Positions 53,829 to 63,410 of a stretch of DNA of 64,000 bases are shown piece by piece (position 1 is the stretch's first letter; every line of letters begins with the position of its first letter). Source of the DNA: Mesorhizobium comanense (GTDB taxonomy: Bacteria > Pseudomonadota > Alphaproteobacteria > Rhizobiales > Rhizobiaceae); assembly GCF_005503535.1 (NCBI RefSeq), contig NZ_SCNN01000004.1, positions 310,001-374,000 of the forward strand, in the 5' to 3' direction. Under the pieces are notes generated by a model, which saw nothing but the letters and a program-made list of their open reading frames with translations, made no database searches and had not been told where the DNA came from. A program made the position numbers and the translations under genes.

Positions 53829-54692
53829 ATGATGGAAGACACGGCAGGACGGATCATGGTCCGCGCGGCGATGAAAGCGCCCTATCTCGAGCGCGACGAG
53901 GAACACCGGCTGGCCCTGCTGTGGAAGGAGGACAGCGATCAGAATGCGCTGCACTCCATCACCGTCGCCCATATGCGGCTGGTGATCTCCATGGCTTCGA
54001 AGTTCAGGCACTACGGGCTGCCGCTCGGCGACCTGATCCAGGAAGGCCATGTTGGCCTGCTCGAGGCCGCCGCCCGCTTCGAGCCGGAGCGCGAGGTGCG
54101 CTTCTCGACCTATGCGACGTGGTGGATCCGGGCCTCCATGCAGGACTACATCCTGCGCAACTGGTCGATCGTGCGCGGCGGCACCAGTTCAGCGCAGAAG
54201 GCCCTGTTCTTCAATCTTCGGCGGCTGCGCGCCCGTCTCGCCAATGGCGCCGAACCACTTTCCAACGAAACCCTTTACCGTGAGGTATCGGTAGCACTCG
54301 GCGTTTCCGAAGCCGACGTGGCGATGATGGATTCGCGGCTGTCGGCTCCCGATTCCTCGCTCAATGTCCCGCTTGCCGACGATTCCGGCGCCACCGAGCG
54401 CATGGATTTCCTGGTTTCTGACGACCCGCTGCCCGACGAGGTCGTCGGCGACAAGATCGACGTCGCGCGCCGCTCGGTCTGGCTGAAGGCCGCTCTCGCC
54501 GCGCTCAACACAAGGGAGCTCCGCATCATCGAGGAGCGCCGGTTGACGGACGATGGCGCGACGCTCGAAGCGCTTGGCGAGACGCTCGGCATCTCCAAGG
54601 AGCGCGTGCGCCAGATCGAGGCGCGTGCGATGGAAAAGCTCAAGGTCGCCTTGGTGAAACAGAATCCGGAATTTCTGGCGACGGCCGCCTGA
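53829..54692 (+). CDS. rpoH: RNA polymerase sigma-32 factor
   Basis: A 287-residue heat-shock sigma factor. Region 2 (MRLVISMASKFRHYGLPLGD, IQEGHVGLLEAAARFEP) and the RpoH box QKALFFNLRRLRAR are clear; region 4 is LEALGETLGISKERVRQIEARA. It most resembles the second rhizobial paralogue (RpoH2). A possible start ATG lies three bases later (MEDT). An EcfG-type promoter candidate upstream would put it in the general stress response, as known for rpoH2 of Sinorhizobium. Confidence 0.94.
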   Translation: MMEDTAGRIMVRAAMKAPYLERDEEHRLALLWKEDSDQNALHSITVAHMRLVISMASKFRHYGLPLGDLIQEGHVGLLEAAARFEPEREVRFSTYATWWIRASMQDYILRNWSIVRGGTSSAQKALFFNLRRLRARLANGAEPLSNETLYREVSVALGVSEADVAMMDSRLSAPDSSLNVPLADDSGATERMDFLVSDDPLPDEVVGDKIDVARRSVWLKAALAALNTRELRIIEERRLTDDGATLEALGETLGISKERVRQIEARAMEKLKVALVKQNPEFLATAA

Positions 54693-54708
54693 CTCCCGCG
54701 ACCGAACG

Positions 54709-56178
54709 CTATTTGTCGGTAACGATCTTGACCTTGTCGCCGGCGGAAACCGCCGCGCCCGGCGACAACGCGTTGAGCACGCGGAACAGGTCGAGCTTGC
54801 GGTCGACGCCGACCATTTGCGCGGCCAGCGTTCCCATGGTCTGACCGGGCTGCACGGTCAGCACACGGATGTGCAAGGGCTTCAGCGCCGCCTTTTCGGC
54901 AGGGCTCAGGATACGGAACGAACCGCTTACCGAGCGCGCCACGGTCTCCAGCGAGGTGCTGGCCGAAGGTGCCGCGGTCAGCAGCCGATAGACCTGGCCG
55001 CCCGCCCGGATCACCGCTATGTCGAACTGCCAGCCTTCCGCACCGGCATGGGCCGTCGCGGCCTCGTTGCCGTTGATCGTTTCCTGCTTGACGGAACTGT
55101 CGTCGAGACCAGCCACCCAGCCGCTTCTGATGTAATCGGTGAGGGCACGGTTCTTGTCGATCGAAACGCCGTCGAAGCGGATCGCAATGTCGCCCGGCCC
55201 GGTGGCCGTCACCGCCGCTGCGGTGTTGTCGATGATGAACCCGTCCGGCACGGTGAACGAGACACCCAGCCCCGGATGCAGGAAGGTCTCGCCCCGCACA
55301 TAGCCTTCCTCCGGCGTATCGCCGTAGAGCAGGCCGTCTATGCCGGCGAGGAAGGAATCACGGTCGCGCGTGCCGACGCCGGGCGCGCCGAACTGGCGGG
55401 CGTGGCGCTGCGCAAGGTCGATGCGCTGCGGCGTATTCGGATGCGTGGCCAGGAAGTCGAGGCTGGCATCGGTGGCGCCCGATATCGAGCGGAAGTCGGT
55501 ATAGGCCGACATCGACTGCAGGAAGCGGCCGGCCGCATAAGGATCGTAGCCGGCTTCACCGATCGACTTGATGCCGATCGCATCGGCCTCCAGCTCCTGG
55601 TTGCGCGAAAACTGCGCCAGCCTGAGCTTGCCGCGGATGAGTGCCGCCTTGGCGGTCGGGCTGTCGCCGAGCACGTCCGAGACCACTTTGGTCGCCAGGC
55701 CTTCCTCAGCCTCCAGCTGCTGCCGCTGCAGGCCGTGATTGGCGGTGACGTGACCCATCTCGTGCGCGATGACGGCGGCGAGCTCGGACGAATCGTTCGC
55801 CAGCGCCAGCAGGCCGCGGGTGATGTAGAGATACCCCCCCGGCAGAGCGAAGGCGTTGACGTTGGGCGAATTGAGAATTGTGATGCGATAGGTCTGGGTC
55901 GGATTGGCCGACACGACCGTCAGATTGCCGACGACCTTGGCGACCATGCGCTCCAGCCTGGGATCGGAATATTCCCCGCCATAGGTCGCCAGGATGCGCG
56001 GATGCTGCGCCTTGGCCATTTCGGCGAGCTTGGCATTGGCGACGACATTGTCGACCGTGATCGGCTTGTCGGAGGGCTGGAACCCTGATTCCTGCACGTC
56101 CGGAGGCGTGAACATCTGGCAGCTTGCCAGCGCCACGGCAAGGCCGGCCAGCGCCATGAAGCGCACCAGCGGATTCAA
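54709..56178 (-). CDS. M48 family metalloprotease, lipoprotein
   Basis: A peptidase of about 489 residues. The zinc motif HEMGH is encoded at the complement of 55750-55764 inside AVIAHEMGHVTANHG. The N-terminus MNPLVRFMALAGLAVALASC has a lipobox, so it is probably lipid-anchored and periplasmic; this reading uses a TTG start at 56178. An ATG at 56157 or a longer frame from 56280 is possible. The C-terminus has a LysM-like segment (IRVLTVQPGQTMGTLAAQM). M48 lipoproteins such as BepA assist outer-membrane protein assembly; here the role is inferred from family. Confidence 0.87.
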   Translation of the reverse strand: MNPLVRFMALAGLAVALASCQMFTPPDVQESGFQPSDKPITVDNVVANAKLAEMAKAQHPRILATYGGEYSDPRLERMVAKVVGNLTVVSANPTQTYRITILNSPNVNAFALPGGYLYITRGLLALANDSSELAAVIAHEMGHVTANHGLQRQQLEAEEGLATKVVSDVLGDSPTAKAALIRGKLRLAQFSRNQELEADAIGIKSIGEAGYDPYAAGRFLQSMSAYTDFRSISGATDASLDFLATHPNTPQRIDLAQRHARQFGAPGVGTRDRDSFLAGIDGLLYGDTPEEGYVRGETFLHPGLGVSFTVPDGFIIDNTAAAVTATGPGDIAIRFDGVSIDKNRALTDYIRSGWVAGLDDSSVKQETINGNEAATAHAGAEGWQFDIAVIRAGGQVYRLLTAAPSASTSLETVARSVSGSFRILSPAEKAALKPLHIRVLTVQPGQTMGTLAAQMVGVDRKLDLFRVLNALSPGAAVSAGDKVKIVTDK

Positions 56179-56430
56179 TCTTCGTCTTTCAGCGCCGATC
56201 GCCAGAACGGCATCCTTTCGGGTCCCGGCGCATGACCACGAAAACCGGGGGCGGTCCTCAGAACTGTCATGCGCAAACAAACTGCTGCGGCATCCACTTC
56301 GCCTCCCTTGGGGCGGGTGTCTGCCGCAGGCAAATCACGGCCTGTGCCGGACCGGTAGGGCGGACCTAGCCACACTACTCCAGCCATGGCAAGCAAGCGC
56401 CTCATCGCCTGAAGCCGGTTTGACCATAAA

Positions 56431-57198
56431 TTATGTCCGCTTCCGGGCAACATCTCGTGATAGGGCACTCGCGCCGATATAGCGCCGGAATGCTGGGGGA
56501 CCAGACCCGGTGAAGAAATCATCCGCCGTGCCCGTCGCCGCTACGGTGCCATTGTCCAGGAACACCACATTCTGGGCGATGCGGCGGGCGTCCTCCGGCT
56601 GGTGGGTGACGAACAGCACCGTCATGCCGCGCTCGGCATGAAGGCCGGAAACCAGGTCGAGCATGTCGTCGCGCAAGGCGGGGCCGAGCGAAGCGAACGG
56701 TTCGTCGAGCAGCAGCACCGGACGATCCCGCACCAGCACGCGGGCCAGGGCGACGCGCTGCCGTTCGCCGCCGGACAGTTCGCGCGGCAGCCGCTTCTCC
56801 TTGCCGGCAAGCCCGGTCCGCTTGAGCGCCTCGGCGACCGCCGAGTGGTCGGTCTTGGTCAAGTGCAGCGATGGCGAGCGGCCGAGCCCGACATTCTGTT
56901 CGACGCGAAGGTGGGCAAACAGGTTGTTTTCCTGGAACACCATCGACACCGGCCGCGCCGCCGGCGGCTCGCCGCCGACATCGGCTCCACCGATCAGCAC
57001 GCGTCCGGCCCGCGGTGTCTCGAATCCGGCAATCAGGTTGAGCAGGGTCGACTTTCCCGAACCGCTTGGTCCCATGATGGCGGTAATCCGCGCTGCGGCG
57101 AACGCGACATCGAAAGCGAGCGGCGTCTCGTCATAGCTGAACGAAACCTTGTCCAGCTGAACCGGAGCACCCTTCCCGCCAATTGCCCGGTCAGTCAC
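56431..57198 (-). CDS. thiQ: Thiamine ABC transporter ATP-binding protein
   Basis: A 255-residue ATPase of the thiBPQ importer. Walker [10 protein letters not shown], signature [15 protein letters not shown] and Walker [12 protein letters not shown] are present. The start is a GTG at 57198 that overlaps the thiP stop by eight bases, indicating coupled translation. Last gene of the riboswitch-controlled operon. No obvious terminator follows within the 250-base gap to the M48 gene. Confidence 0.93.
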   Translation of the reverse strand: MTDRAIGGKGAPVQLDKVSFSYDETPLAFDVAFAAARITAIMGPSGSGKSTLLNLIAGFETPRAGRVLIGGADVGGEPPAARPVSMVFQENNLFAHLRVEQNVGLGRSPSLHLTKTDHSAVAEALKRTGLAGKEKRLPRELSGGERQRVALARVLVRDRPVLLLDEPFASLGPALRDDMLDLVSGLHAERGMTVLFVTHQPEDARRIAQNVVFLDNGTVAATGTADDFFTGSGPPAFRRYIGASALSRDVARKRT

Positions 57199-58810
57199 GA
57201 ACCACCATCCCCCTTCCCAGCCGGTCTGCCGCCAGCACCAGGGCCAGGCAGACCACGCCCAGCAGCAACGCCAGCCCGGCGGCGTCCTGCGTGCGATAGC
57301 TGCCCATGCGCGCCAGGAGAAGGTAAGGCAATGTCTGCACGGAATCACTGCCGAACAATGCGATGACGCCGAGATCGCCGAGCGACAGCGCCATGGCGAA
57401 GGCGAAAGCGGTGGCAAGCGGCCGACGCAGCGATGGCCAGTCGATGAGCCACAGCCTTGCCCAGCCGGAAATGCCGAGCTGCGCGCAGAGGCGTTCATGG
57501 CGCTCGCTCGCCGCATCATAGGCGGAACGCACGGCGCGCAGCGCGAAGGGCATCGCCATGATGGCATTGACGGTCGCGACCATTACCGGGGCGATGGCAA
57601 AGACGTCTCCGGCATGGCGCAGCAGCAGGAACCAGCCGGCGCCGATGACGATCGGCGGCACCACCAGCACGAAACCGGCGCCCGTATCGGTGGCATGTTC
57701 GAGCAGTGTCTTCGGGCCCGTGCGGCGGCTCAAGGCCAGCGCCCGGCGCGCCATGGTCAATGCCAGCGACAACATCACCGAAAGGAGTGCAGACAGGAAC
57801 GCCAGCGCGGCGCTGGTCAGTGTCGCCTGCCGCACCGCGGTCTCTCCGGCAAGCCGGCCGAGATCGGCGCCGAGCCCGGCCGTGACGGTTGCCGCCATCG
57901 GCCCGGCGACGAACAGCAGCGCCAGGACGATGAGCACGGCGTTGAGCGTGGCCTCGCTGCCACTGACCCGCAGGTGGCGGCGCGGTGCCACCGGCAGGTT
58001 GGCGTCGCCCACGACATTGGCGCCGAGCCGCATCAGCGCCAGCACCACGACGAAGGTCAACGCGATCTGCAGCAATGTCAAAGCGACGGCGCGCGCCGGA
58101 TCGAAGTCGAAACGCAGCGCCTGGTAGATGCCGACCTCCAGTGTCGTGGCGGCGGGCCCGCCGCCAAGCGTCAGCACGATGGTGAAGGATGTGATGCAAA
58201 GCATGAAGACCAGCCCGGCGACACCAGGCAAGGCCGCGCGCAGCACCGGCCATTCGATCAGCCGGAACGCCGGCCGTGCTCCCATGCCAAGCTGGCTCGC
58301 AAGCCGCCACTGGTCTGCCTGTATGGTCTGCAGCGCCTCGAGAAACAGGCGCACGCCGAGCGGCAGGTTGAAGAAGACATGGGCGACCAGAATGCCAGAC
58401 AGGCCATAGATGCCTGGCCAGCCCTGGCCGCCGGCGATGCTGAACAGCCCGGAGAAATAGCCGGCGCGGCCATAGAGCGCGAGGATGCCGAGCGCCGCCA
58501 CGATTGCCGGCAGCGCCAGCGGCACGGCGAAAAGCTGCAGGATGAAGGCGCGGCCGAAAAAACGCGGATGCCGGGACAGGGCACGCGCCACGAACAGCGC
58601 CGGCACGACGGACAGGAGCGTTGAAAGGACTGCCTGCCAGAGCGTGAAGCGCACGACGCGCAGGAGGTACGGATCGAACGCCGCCCAGGCGCCGGAGAAA
58701 TCATGCGCGCCTTCGATGAGCATGCCGGCAAAGGCGCCGCCGATCAGCAGCGTGATTGCTGCAAGCGCGGCTATGCCGGCGGTGATGCGGGGATCAGACG
58801 CGCGTTGCAC
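57191..58810 (-). CDS. thiP: Thiamine ABC transporter permease
   Basis: A 539-residue double-permease with about 12 membrane segments and two EAA-type loops ([18 protein letters not shown] and [18 protein letters not shown]), typical of ThiP, in which the two halves are fused. It forms the membrane pore for thiamine, TMP and TPP uptake. The gene overlaps thiQ by eight bases and lies 247 bases after thiB, with a large inverted repeat between. Confidence 0.93.
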   Translation of the reverse strand: MQRASDPRITAGIAALAAITLLIGGAFAGMLIEGAHDFSGAWAAFDPYLLRVVRFTLWQAVLSTLLSVVPALFVARALSRHPRFFGRAFILQLFAVPLALPAIVAALGILALYGRAGYFSGLFSIAGGQGWPGIYGLSGILVAHVFFNLPLGVRLFLEALQTIQADQWRLASQLGMGARPAFRLIEWPVLRAALPGVAGLVFMLCITSFTIVLTLGGGPAATTLEVGIYQALRFDFDPARAVALTLLQIALTFVVVLALMRLGANVVGDANLPVAPRRHLRVSGSEATLNAVLIVLALLFVAGPMAATVTAGLGADLGRLAGETAVRQATLTSAALAFLSALLSVMLSLALTMARRALALSRRTGPKTLLEHATDTGAGFVLVVPPIVIGAGWFLLLRHAGDVFAIAPVMVATVNAIMAMPFALRAVRSAYDAASERHERLCAQLGISGWARLWLIDWPSLRRPLATAFAFAMALSLGDLGVIALFGSDSVQTLPYLLLARMGSYRTQDAAGLALLLGVVCLALVLAADRLGRGMVVRD

Positions 58811-58859
58811 GCTGGACCGCCAGTCTCAGGATCGCGGTACTCACAAAGGACTGCGTTTC

Positions 58860-59026
58860 TTCGCGCCTCCCTCTGTCCTGCCGGACATCTCCCCCACCAA
58901 GGGGGAGATTGGTTGCTTCAGCGCTCCGCTCGCTCCTGCGACGGCGACGATTGGCGAAGGTCGCGATGCCGTCCGATCTCCCCCCAAGTGGGGGAGATGT
59001 CCGGCAGGACAGAGGGGGGCGCCGTA
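58860..59026. repeat. Large inverted repeat between thiB and thiP
   Basis: Left arm CCTCTGTCCTGCCGGACATC followed by TCCCCCACCAAGGGGGA; right arm TCCCCCCAAGTGGGGGA followed by GATGTCCGGCAGGACAGAGG. The arms are near-perfect inverses and contain their own small hairpins. It may stabilise the 3-prime end of the thiB message, giving more binding protein than permease, as repeats do in other ABC operons. Confidence 0.72.
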
Positions 59027-59057
59027 GAGCACTCATCTTTCGATCATATGACCAAAA

Positions 59058-60056
59058 CTACTTGCTCATCACCGAAAGCCATTCATCGACCCAGGCCTTG
59101 CGGTTGGCGGCCACCTCCTCGGGACTGAACAGCAGGGTCTTGGTCGGCTTGACGAGTTTGTCGAAGGCCGGGTTGAGCGGCTTGTCGGTCTTGCCTGCCG
59201 GGAACATCCAGTTGGTTTCGGGAATGGCGTCCTGGAATTTCGGCCCGGTCATGAAGGCGATGAATTTCTGCGCCAGCGGGTTCTTCGCCCCGGTGGTCGT
59301 GATGCCGGCGACTTCGATCTGCAGGTACTCGCCCTCCTCGAAGGATGCCGCCTGGTAGCGCTCGGTATTCTCGGCCACCATGTGGTAGGCCGGCGAGGTG
59401 GTGTAGGAGAGCACCATCGGCGCCTCGCCCTTGGTGAACAGGCCGTAGGCCTCGCTCCAGCCCGGCGTCACGGTCAGCACCTTCGCCTTGAGCTTGGCCC
59501 AGGCCTCCGGCGCCTTGTCGCCATAGACCGACTTGACCCACAGGAGCAGGCCGAGGCCAGGCGTCGAGGTGCGCGGGTCCTGGATGACGATCTTGTCATC
59601 GCCACTGCCTTCGACCAGATCCTTCAGGCTCTTGGGCGGGTTCTTCAGCTTCTCGGTATCGTAGACCACGGCGAAGTAGCCATAGTCGAAGGGGACAAAG
59701 GTGTCGTCGCTCCAGCCGCCCGGCACATTGACGTTGTTCAACGCGCCATGCGGCGCGAACAGGCCCGTGGCTTTGGCGTCGGCGGTAAGATTGGTGTCCA
59801 GGCCAAGCACGATGTCGGCCTTGGTCGAGGCTCCTTCGAGCTTGACGCGGTTGAGCAGAGCCACGCCGTCAGCGACCGAGACGAACTCGACATCGCAGCC
59901 GCATTCGGCCTCGAATTCCTTCTTCACCACGGGGCCAGGGCCCCAGTCGGCGGTAAAGCTCTCATAGGTGTAGACGGTGAGCTTGTCCTTTGCCAGGGCC
60001 GGGCCGGACAGGGCCATGACGGCTGCTGAGACAAGAGCGTATAAAAGCGTGCGCAT
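59058..60056 (-). CDS. thiB: Thiamine ABC transporter substrate-binding protein
   Basis: A 332-residue periplasmic protein with signal peptide about 1-22 (ending SGPALA). The mature start [19 protein letters not shown] and [33 protein letters not shown] and [12 protein letters not shown] are ThiB hallmarks; it binds thiamine and its phosphates. AAGGAGG lies directly before the ATG. A TPP riboswitch precedes it, placing the operon under vitamin B1 repression. Confidence 0.94.
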   Translation of the reverse strand: MRTLLYALVSAAVMALSGPALAKDKLTVYTYESFTADWGPGPVVKKEFEAECGCDVEFVSVADGVALLNRVKLEGASTKADIVLGLDTNLTADAKATGLFAPHGALNNVNVPGGWSDDTFVPFDYGYFAVVYDTEKLKNPPKSLKDLVEGSGDDKIVIQDPRTSTPGLGLLLWVKSVYGDKAPEAWAKLKAKVLTVTPGWSEAYGLFTKGEAPMVLSYTTSPAYHMVAENTERYQAASFEEGEYLQIEVAGITTTGAKNPLAQKFIAFMTGPKFQDAIPETNWMFPAGKTDKPLNPAFDKLVKPTKTLLFSPEEVAANRKAWVDEWLSVMSK

Positions 60057-60103
60057 CGGCGCCTCCTTCGTTCGAATTAAAAGGAATTGAGGCGTCGGAC
60101 TGT

Positions 60104-60217
60104 CCGAAACGTCTAATCCCTCCGCCGGTACAAACCGGATCAGGTTCAGCGGGTTGGCGAGATTGCCTCTCAGCCGGTCCGCGAAGATCGCAGCCGGCAC
60201 CCCGTTAGAGCGTTTCG
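60104..60217 (-). ncRNA. TPP (THI-element) riboswitch
   Basis: Read on the minus strand, the leader of thiB contains ACGGGGTGCC (complement of 60196-60205), GGCTGAGAGG, AACCTGATCCGGTT and ACCGGCGGAGGGATTAGACG, the conserved cores of the TPP aptamer in the right order. The outer helix pairs TCTAA at the 5-prime side with TTAGA at the 3-prime side plus flanking CGAAACG/CGTTTCG. On binding TPP it should reduce thiBPQ expression. The gap from its 3-prime end to the thiB ATG is about 48 bases, enough to sequester the ribosome-binding site. Confidence 0.95.
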
Positions 60218-60302
60218 ACACATAGGCCCGGCCGAGGAACCGCGCAAGTGGCAGTTTGCCGGCCTTCCGTTTCCCGTGCCGGGCTGGTACAGGCCACCGG
60301 AT

Positions 60303-60962
60303 ATGAGCACATTCACGATCCTGCTTGGCGGCGATCTCATCCGCACGCCCCGGCTCGACCGCCAGGTCGAGGGCTCGCGCGTCATCGCCGCGGACGCCGG
60401 CATCGGCCATGCGCGCACGCTTGGCCTCGTCCCGGAACTGTGGGTGGGCGATTTCGATTCCGTCCCGGCCGGCCTGCCCGACGATCTCGCCGCCGTACCT
60501 CGCCGGACCTTCCCGGCCGAGAAGGATGCGACCGACGGCGAACTGGCGATCGCGGCGGCACTCGAACGCGGCGCGACCCGGCTCGTGCTGGCAGGCGCCT
60601 TTGGCGGCAAGCGCGCAGACCACGCCTTCCTGCACCTGGCGCTCGGCCTGCGACTGGCCGAGGCAGGGACGGACGTGCTTTTGACCAGCGGCGCCCAGGA
60701 CGGTATTCCGCTGCTTCCTGGAACAGCGCGCTTCGACTACGCCGACGGCACGCTGTTCTCGATCCTGGGTTTCTCCGAACTTGCCGGCCTGACCGTCACC
60801 GGCGCCAAATGGCCGCTCGATCATGTCGAGGTTGCCTTCGGTTCGTCGCTGACCATCTCCAACGAGGTCAGGCTCGACAAGACCGGAGGGCGCCTCGAAA
60901 TCACGCTCGGCCATGGCCGCGCGTTGCTGCTTGCCCATCCTCATCCTCTGCCTGAAAGCTGA
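60303..60962 (+). CDS. Thiamine pyrophosphokinase
   Basis: A 219-residue kinase that converts thiamine and ATP to TPP. Motifs: [27 protein letters not shown], and [14 protein letters not shown], then [15 protein letters not shown], all typical of the bacterial TPK (ThiN) fold. It diverges from the riboswitch-controlled thiBPQ operon: import brings thiamine in, this enzyme makes TPP, and TPP then shuts the importer off. The next gene begins one base after its stop. Confidence 0.92.
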   Translation: MSTFTILLGGDLIRTPRLDRQVEGSRVIAADAGIGHARTLGLVPELWVGDFDSVPAGLPDDLAAVPRRTFPAEKDATDGELAIAAALERGATRLVLAGAFGGKRADHAFLHLALGLRLAEAGTDVLLTSGAQDGIPLLPGTARFDYADGTLFSILGFSELAGLTVTGAKWPLDHVEVAFGSSLTISNEVRLDKTGGRLEITLGHGRALLLAHPHPLPES

Positions 60963-60963
60963 C

Positions 60964-62784
60964 ATGGCCCCGCCTCTTCTCAATCTCGACGGGATAAAGC
61001 TGACCTTCGGCGGCACGCCGCTGCTCGACGGCGCTGCCTTGAGCGCCTCGGCCGGCGACAAGATCGCACTGGTCGGCCGCAACGGCTCCGGCAAATCCAC
61101 ATTGCTCAAGATCGCCGCCGGCCTCATCGAGCCGCAGGACGGCGAGGTCTTCCGCCAGCCCTCGGCGACCGTCCGCTACCTGCCGCAGATGCCCGACATG
61201 GAGGGTTTCGCCAGCGTGCGTGCCTATGTCGAGGCCGGGCTCGGGCCCGCTGACGACCCCTACCGCGCCTCCTATCTGATGGAACATCTCGGCCTGTCGG
61301 GCGAGGAGCGGCCGAATGACCTGTCCGGCGGTGAAGCGAGGCGCGCGGCCCTTGCTCGCGTCATGGCGCCTGAACCGGACATCCTGCTTCTTGATGAGCC
61401 GACTAACCATCTCGACCTGTCCGTCATTGAATGGCTGGAAGAGGAGCTTGTCCGCACCTCCTCGGCGCTCATCGTCATTTCGCACGACCGACGCTTCCTC
61501 GAACGCGTTTCGCGTGCCACGGTCTGGCTCGATCGTGGCCAGACCCGCAGGCTGGACAAGGGCTTCGGCCATTTCGAGGAATGGCGCGACCAGGTGCTGG
61601 AGGAAGAGGAACGCGAGCAGCACAAGCTCGGCCGCCAGATCGTGCGCGAGGAGCACTGGCTGCGCTATGGCGTGACGGCGCGGCGCAAGCGCAACATGCG
61701 CCGCCTCGGCGAATTGCAGACCATGCGCAAGAATTTTCGCGGCCATCGCGGTGCCGAGGGCTCGGCGACCATGGTGGCCAGCGACGCCGCCGAATCCGGC
61801 AAGCTGGTGATCGAGGCCAGGAACATCGAGAAGAGTTTTGGCGACCTCACCGTGGTCAAGGGCTTCTCGACCCGCATCCAGCGCGGCGACCGCGTCGGCC
61901 TCGTCGGCCCGAACGGCGCCGGCAAGACCACGCTTTTGAAGATGCTGACCGGTGAGTTGGCGCCGGATGCCGGTTCCGTGCGGCTCGGCACCAATCTGGA
62001 GATCGCCACGCTCGACCAGAAGCGCGAGGCCGTCGACCCGCAGGAGACATTGGCGCAGTACCTTACCGACGGTCGCGGCGAAAACCTCGTCATCAATGGC
62101 GAACAGCGCCATGTCGTCTCCTACATGAAGGATTTCCTCTTCAAGCCTGAGCAGGCGCGCACGCCGGTGCGCGAACTGTCCGGCGGCGAGCGGGCACGGC
62201 TGATCCTGGCCCGCGTGCTGGCGCGGCCAGCGAATCTTCTCGTTCTCGATGAGCCGACTAACGATCTTGACATGGAGACGTTGGAGCTCTTGCAGGAGCT
62301 GGTCGCCGGCTTCGCCGGCACCGTCATCCTGGTCAGCCACGACCGCGATTTCCTCGACCGCACCGTGACCAGCGTGATTGCGCCCGACGGCGGCGGCCGC
62401 TGGGTCGAGTATGCCGGCGGCTATTCCGACATGCTGTCGCAGCGCGGCGGCACCAGGCTCGATGACCGCAAGGCGCGTGCGAAAGCCGAGAGCGCCGAGG
62501 CGCCGGGGCCAGCCAGAAGCGAGCCTGCGACGCCGAAAGGCCCTGCAAAAAAGCTGTCGTTCAAACAGAAATTCGCGCTCGAATCCTTGCCGAAGAAGAT
62601 CGAGGCGGTGACAGCGTCGATCTCGCGGCTGGAGAACAACATCGCCGACCCCGCTTACTACGAGCGCGATCCGGCCTCGTTCCAGAAGACCATCTCCGCC
62701 CTCGACAAGGAGCGTGCAACACTTGCCGCGCTCGAGGAAGAGTGGCTGGAACTGGAGATGCTGCGGGAAGAGATGGAGGGGTGA
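60964..62784 (+). CDS. ABC-F family ATPase (Uup-like)
   Basis: A soluble 606-residue protein with two ABC domains. Walker [10 protein letters not shown] and GPNGAGKTT; signatures [13 protein letters not shown] and [13 protein letters not shown]; Walker [13 protein letters not shown] and [13 protein letters not shown] linker with an [21 protein letters not shown]-site-tRNA-interaction motif joins them, and the C-terminus has an Ala/Pro linker and coiled coil ([20 protein letters not shown]) as in Uup. ABC-F proteins act on ribosomes. It is one base downstream of the TPK gene and probably co-transcribed. Confidence 0.93.
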   Translation: MAPPLLNLDGIKLTFGGTPLLDGAALSASAGDKIALVGRNGSGKSTLLKIAAGLIEPQDGEVFRQPSATVRYLPQMPDMEGFASVRAYVEAGLGPADDPYRASYLMEHLGLSGEERPNDLSGGEARRAALARVMAPEPDILLLDEPTNHLDLSVIEWLEEELVRTSSALIVISHDRRFLERVSRATVWLDRGQTRRLDKGFGHFEEWRDQVLEEEEREQHKLGRQIVREEHWLRYGVTARRKRNMRRLGELQTMRKNFRGHRGAEGSATMVASDAAESGKLVIEARNIEKSFGDLTVVKGFSTRIQRGDRVGLVGPNGAGKTTLLKMLTGELAPDAGSVRLGTNLEIATLDQKREAVDPQETLAQYLTDGRGENLVINGEQRHVVSYMKDFLFKPEQARTPVRELSGGERARLILARVLARPANLLVLDEPTNDLDMETLELLQELVAGFAGTVILVSHDRDFLDRTVTSVIAPDGGGRWVEYAGGYSDMLSQRGGTRLDDRKARAKAESAEAPGPARSEPATPKGPAKKLSFKQKFALESLPKKIEAVTASISRLENNIADPAYYERDPASFQKTISALDKERATLAALEEEWLELEMLREEMEG

Positions 62785-62841
62785 ACGATTGCGTGCGGCC
62801 TTTCATGCGCGTATGTTATGCGCGTAAGTGAGGTCATATCC

Positions 62842-63084
62842 ATGCTCCAATCGGCCCCGAAAGCTCAGAGGATCTCCGTTAACACGTCCATTGACTCTCA
62901 GTTGATCAAGGACGCCAAAGCGCTGGGCATCAACATCTCCCGCGCCGCCGAGGCAGGCATCGCGAAAGCGATTGCAGCGGAAAAAACGCGTCGATGGCAG
63001 GAAGAAAACAAGGAGGCCATCGAAAGCTCCAACGAGTATGTCAGAAAGAGCGGGCTGCCTTTGGCAAAATACCGGCCGTTCTGA
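62842..63084 (+). CDS. ccdA: CcdA-type antitoxin
   Basis: An 80-residue antitoxin. N-terminal ribbon-helix-helix DNA-binding part (KAQRISVNTSIDSQLIKDAKALGINIS) and a C-terminal toxin-binding tail (RRWQEENKEAIESSNEYVRK). The GAGG before 62842 favours this start; an upstream ATG at 62818 lacks a site. Its stop overlaps the ccdB start (TGATG), the usual ccd arrangement, and the pair should repress its own promoter. Confidence 0.9.
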   Translation: MLQSAPKAQRISVNTSIDSQLIKDAKALGINISRAAEAGIAKAIAAEKTRRWQEENKEAIESSNEYVRKSGLPLAKYRPF

Positions 63085-63383
63085 TGGCTCGCTATGATTT
63101 CTATCGGATTCGCGAGAGCGACGGTTATCTTCTGGATGTGCAGTCAGACATTCTGGAAGGGCTTGGCACGAGAGTCGTCGTTCCTCTGATGCCGCCCGAG
63201 ATCGCCCCGCTTCCCGCCCGGCGATTGAACCCGATCTTTGCCGTAAACGGTAAAGATCATGTGATGGTCACACAGTTTCTGTCGGCCTTCAGTGCTTCCG
63301 AATTGCGGCACCTTGAGGGAAGTCTTTCCAGGCACCATGACGACATCGTCGCCGCACTCGACATGTTGTTCCAGGGCTTCTGA
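63084..63383 (+). CDS. ccdB: CcdB-type toxin
   Basis: A 99-residue gyrase-poison-family toxin with the conserved LLDVQSDILEGLGTRVVVPL core. In plasmid F CcdB the C-terminal Trp-Gly-Ile is needed for killing; here the end is FQGF, so Trp is replaced by Gln and Ile by Phe. Many chromosomal CcdB proteins also vary here. It may have a weakened activity. Overlaps ccdA. Confidence 0.9.
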   Translation: MARYDFYRIRESDGYLLDVQSDILEGLGTRVVVPLMPPEIAPLPARRLNPIFAVNGKDHVMVTQFLSAFSASELRHLEGSLSRHHDDIVAALDMLFQGF

Positions 63384-63410
63384 ACGAAGGCGACCGCTGC
63401 GCCGCCGCTC

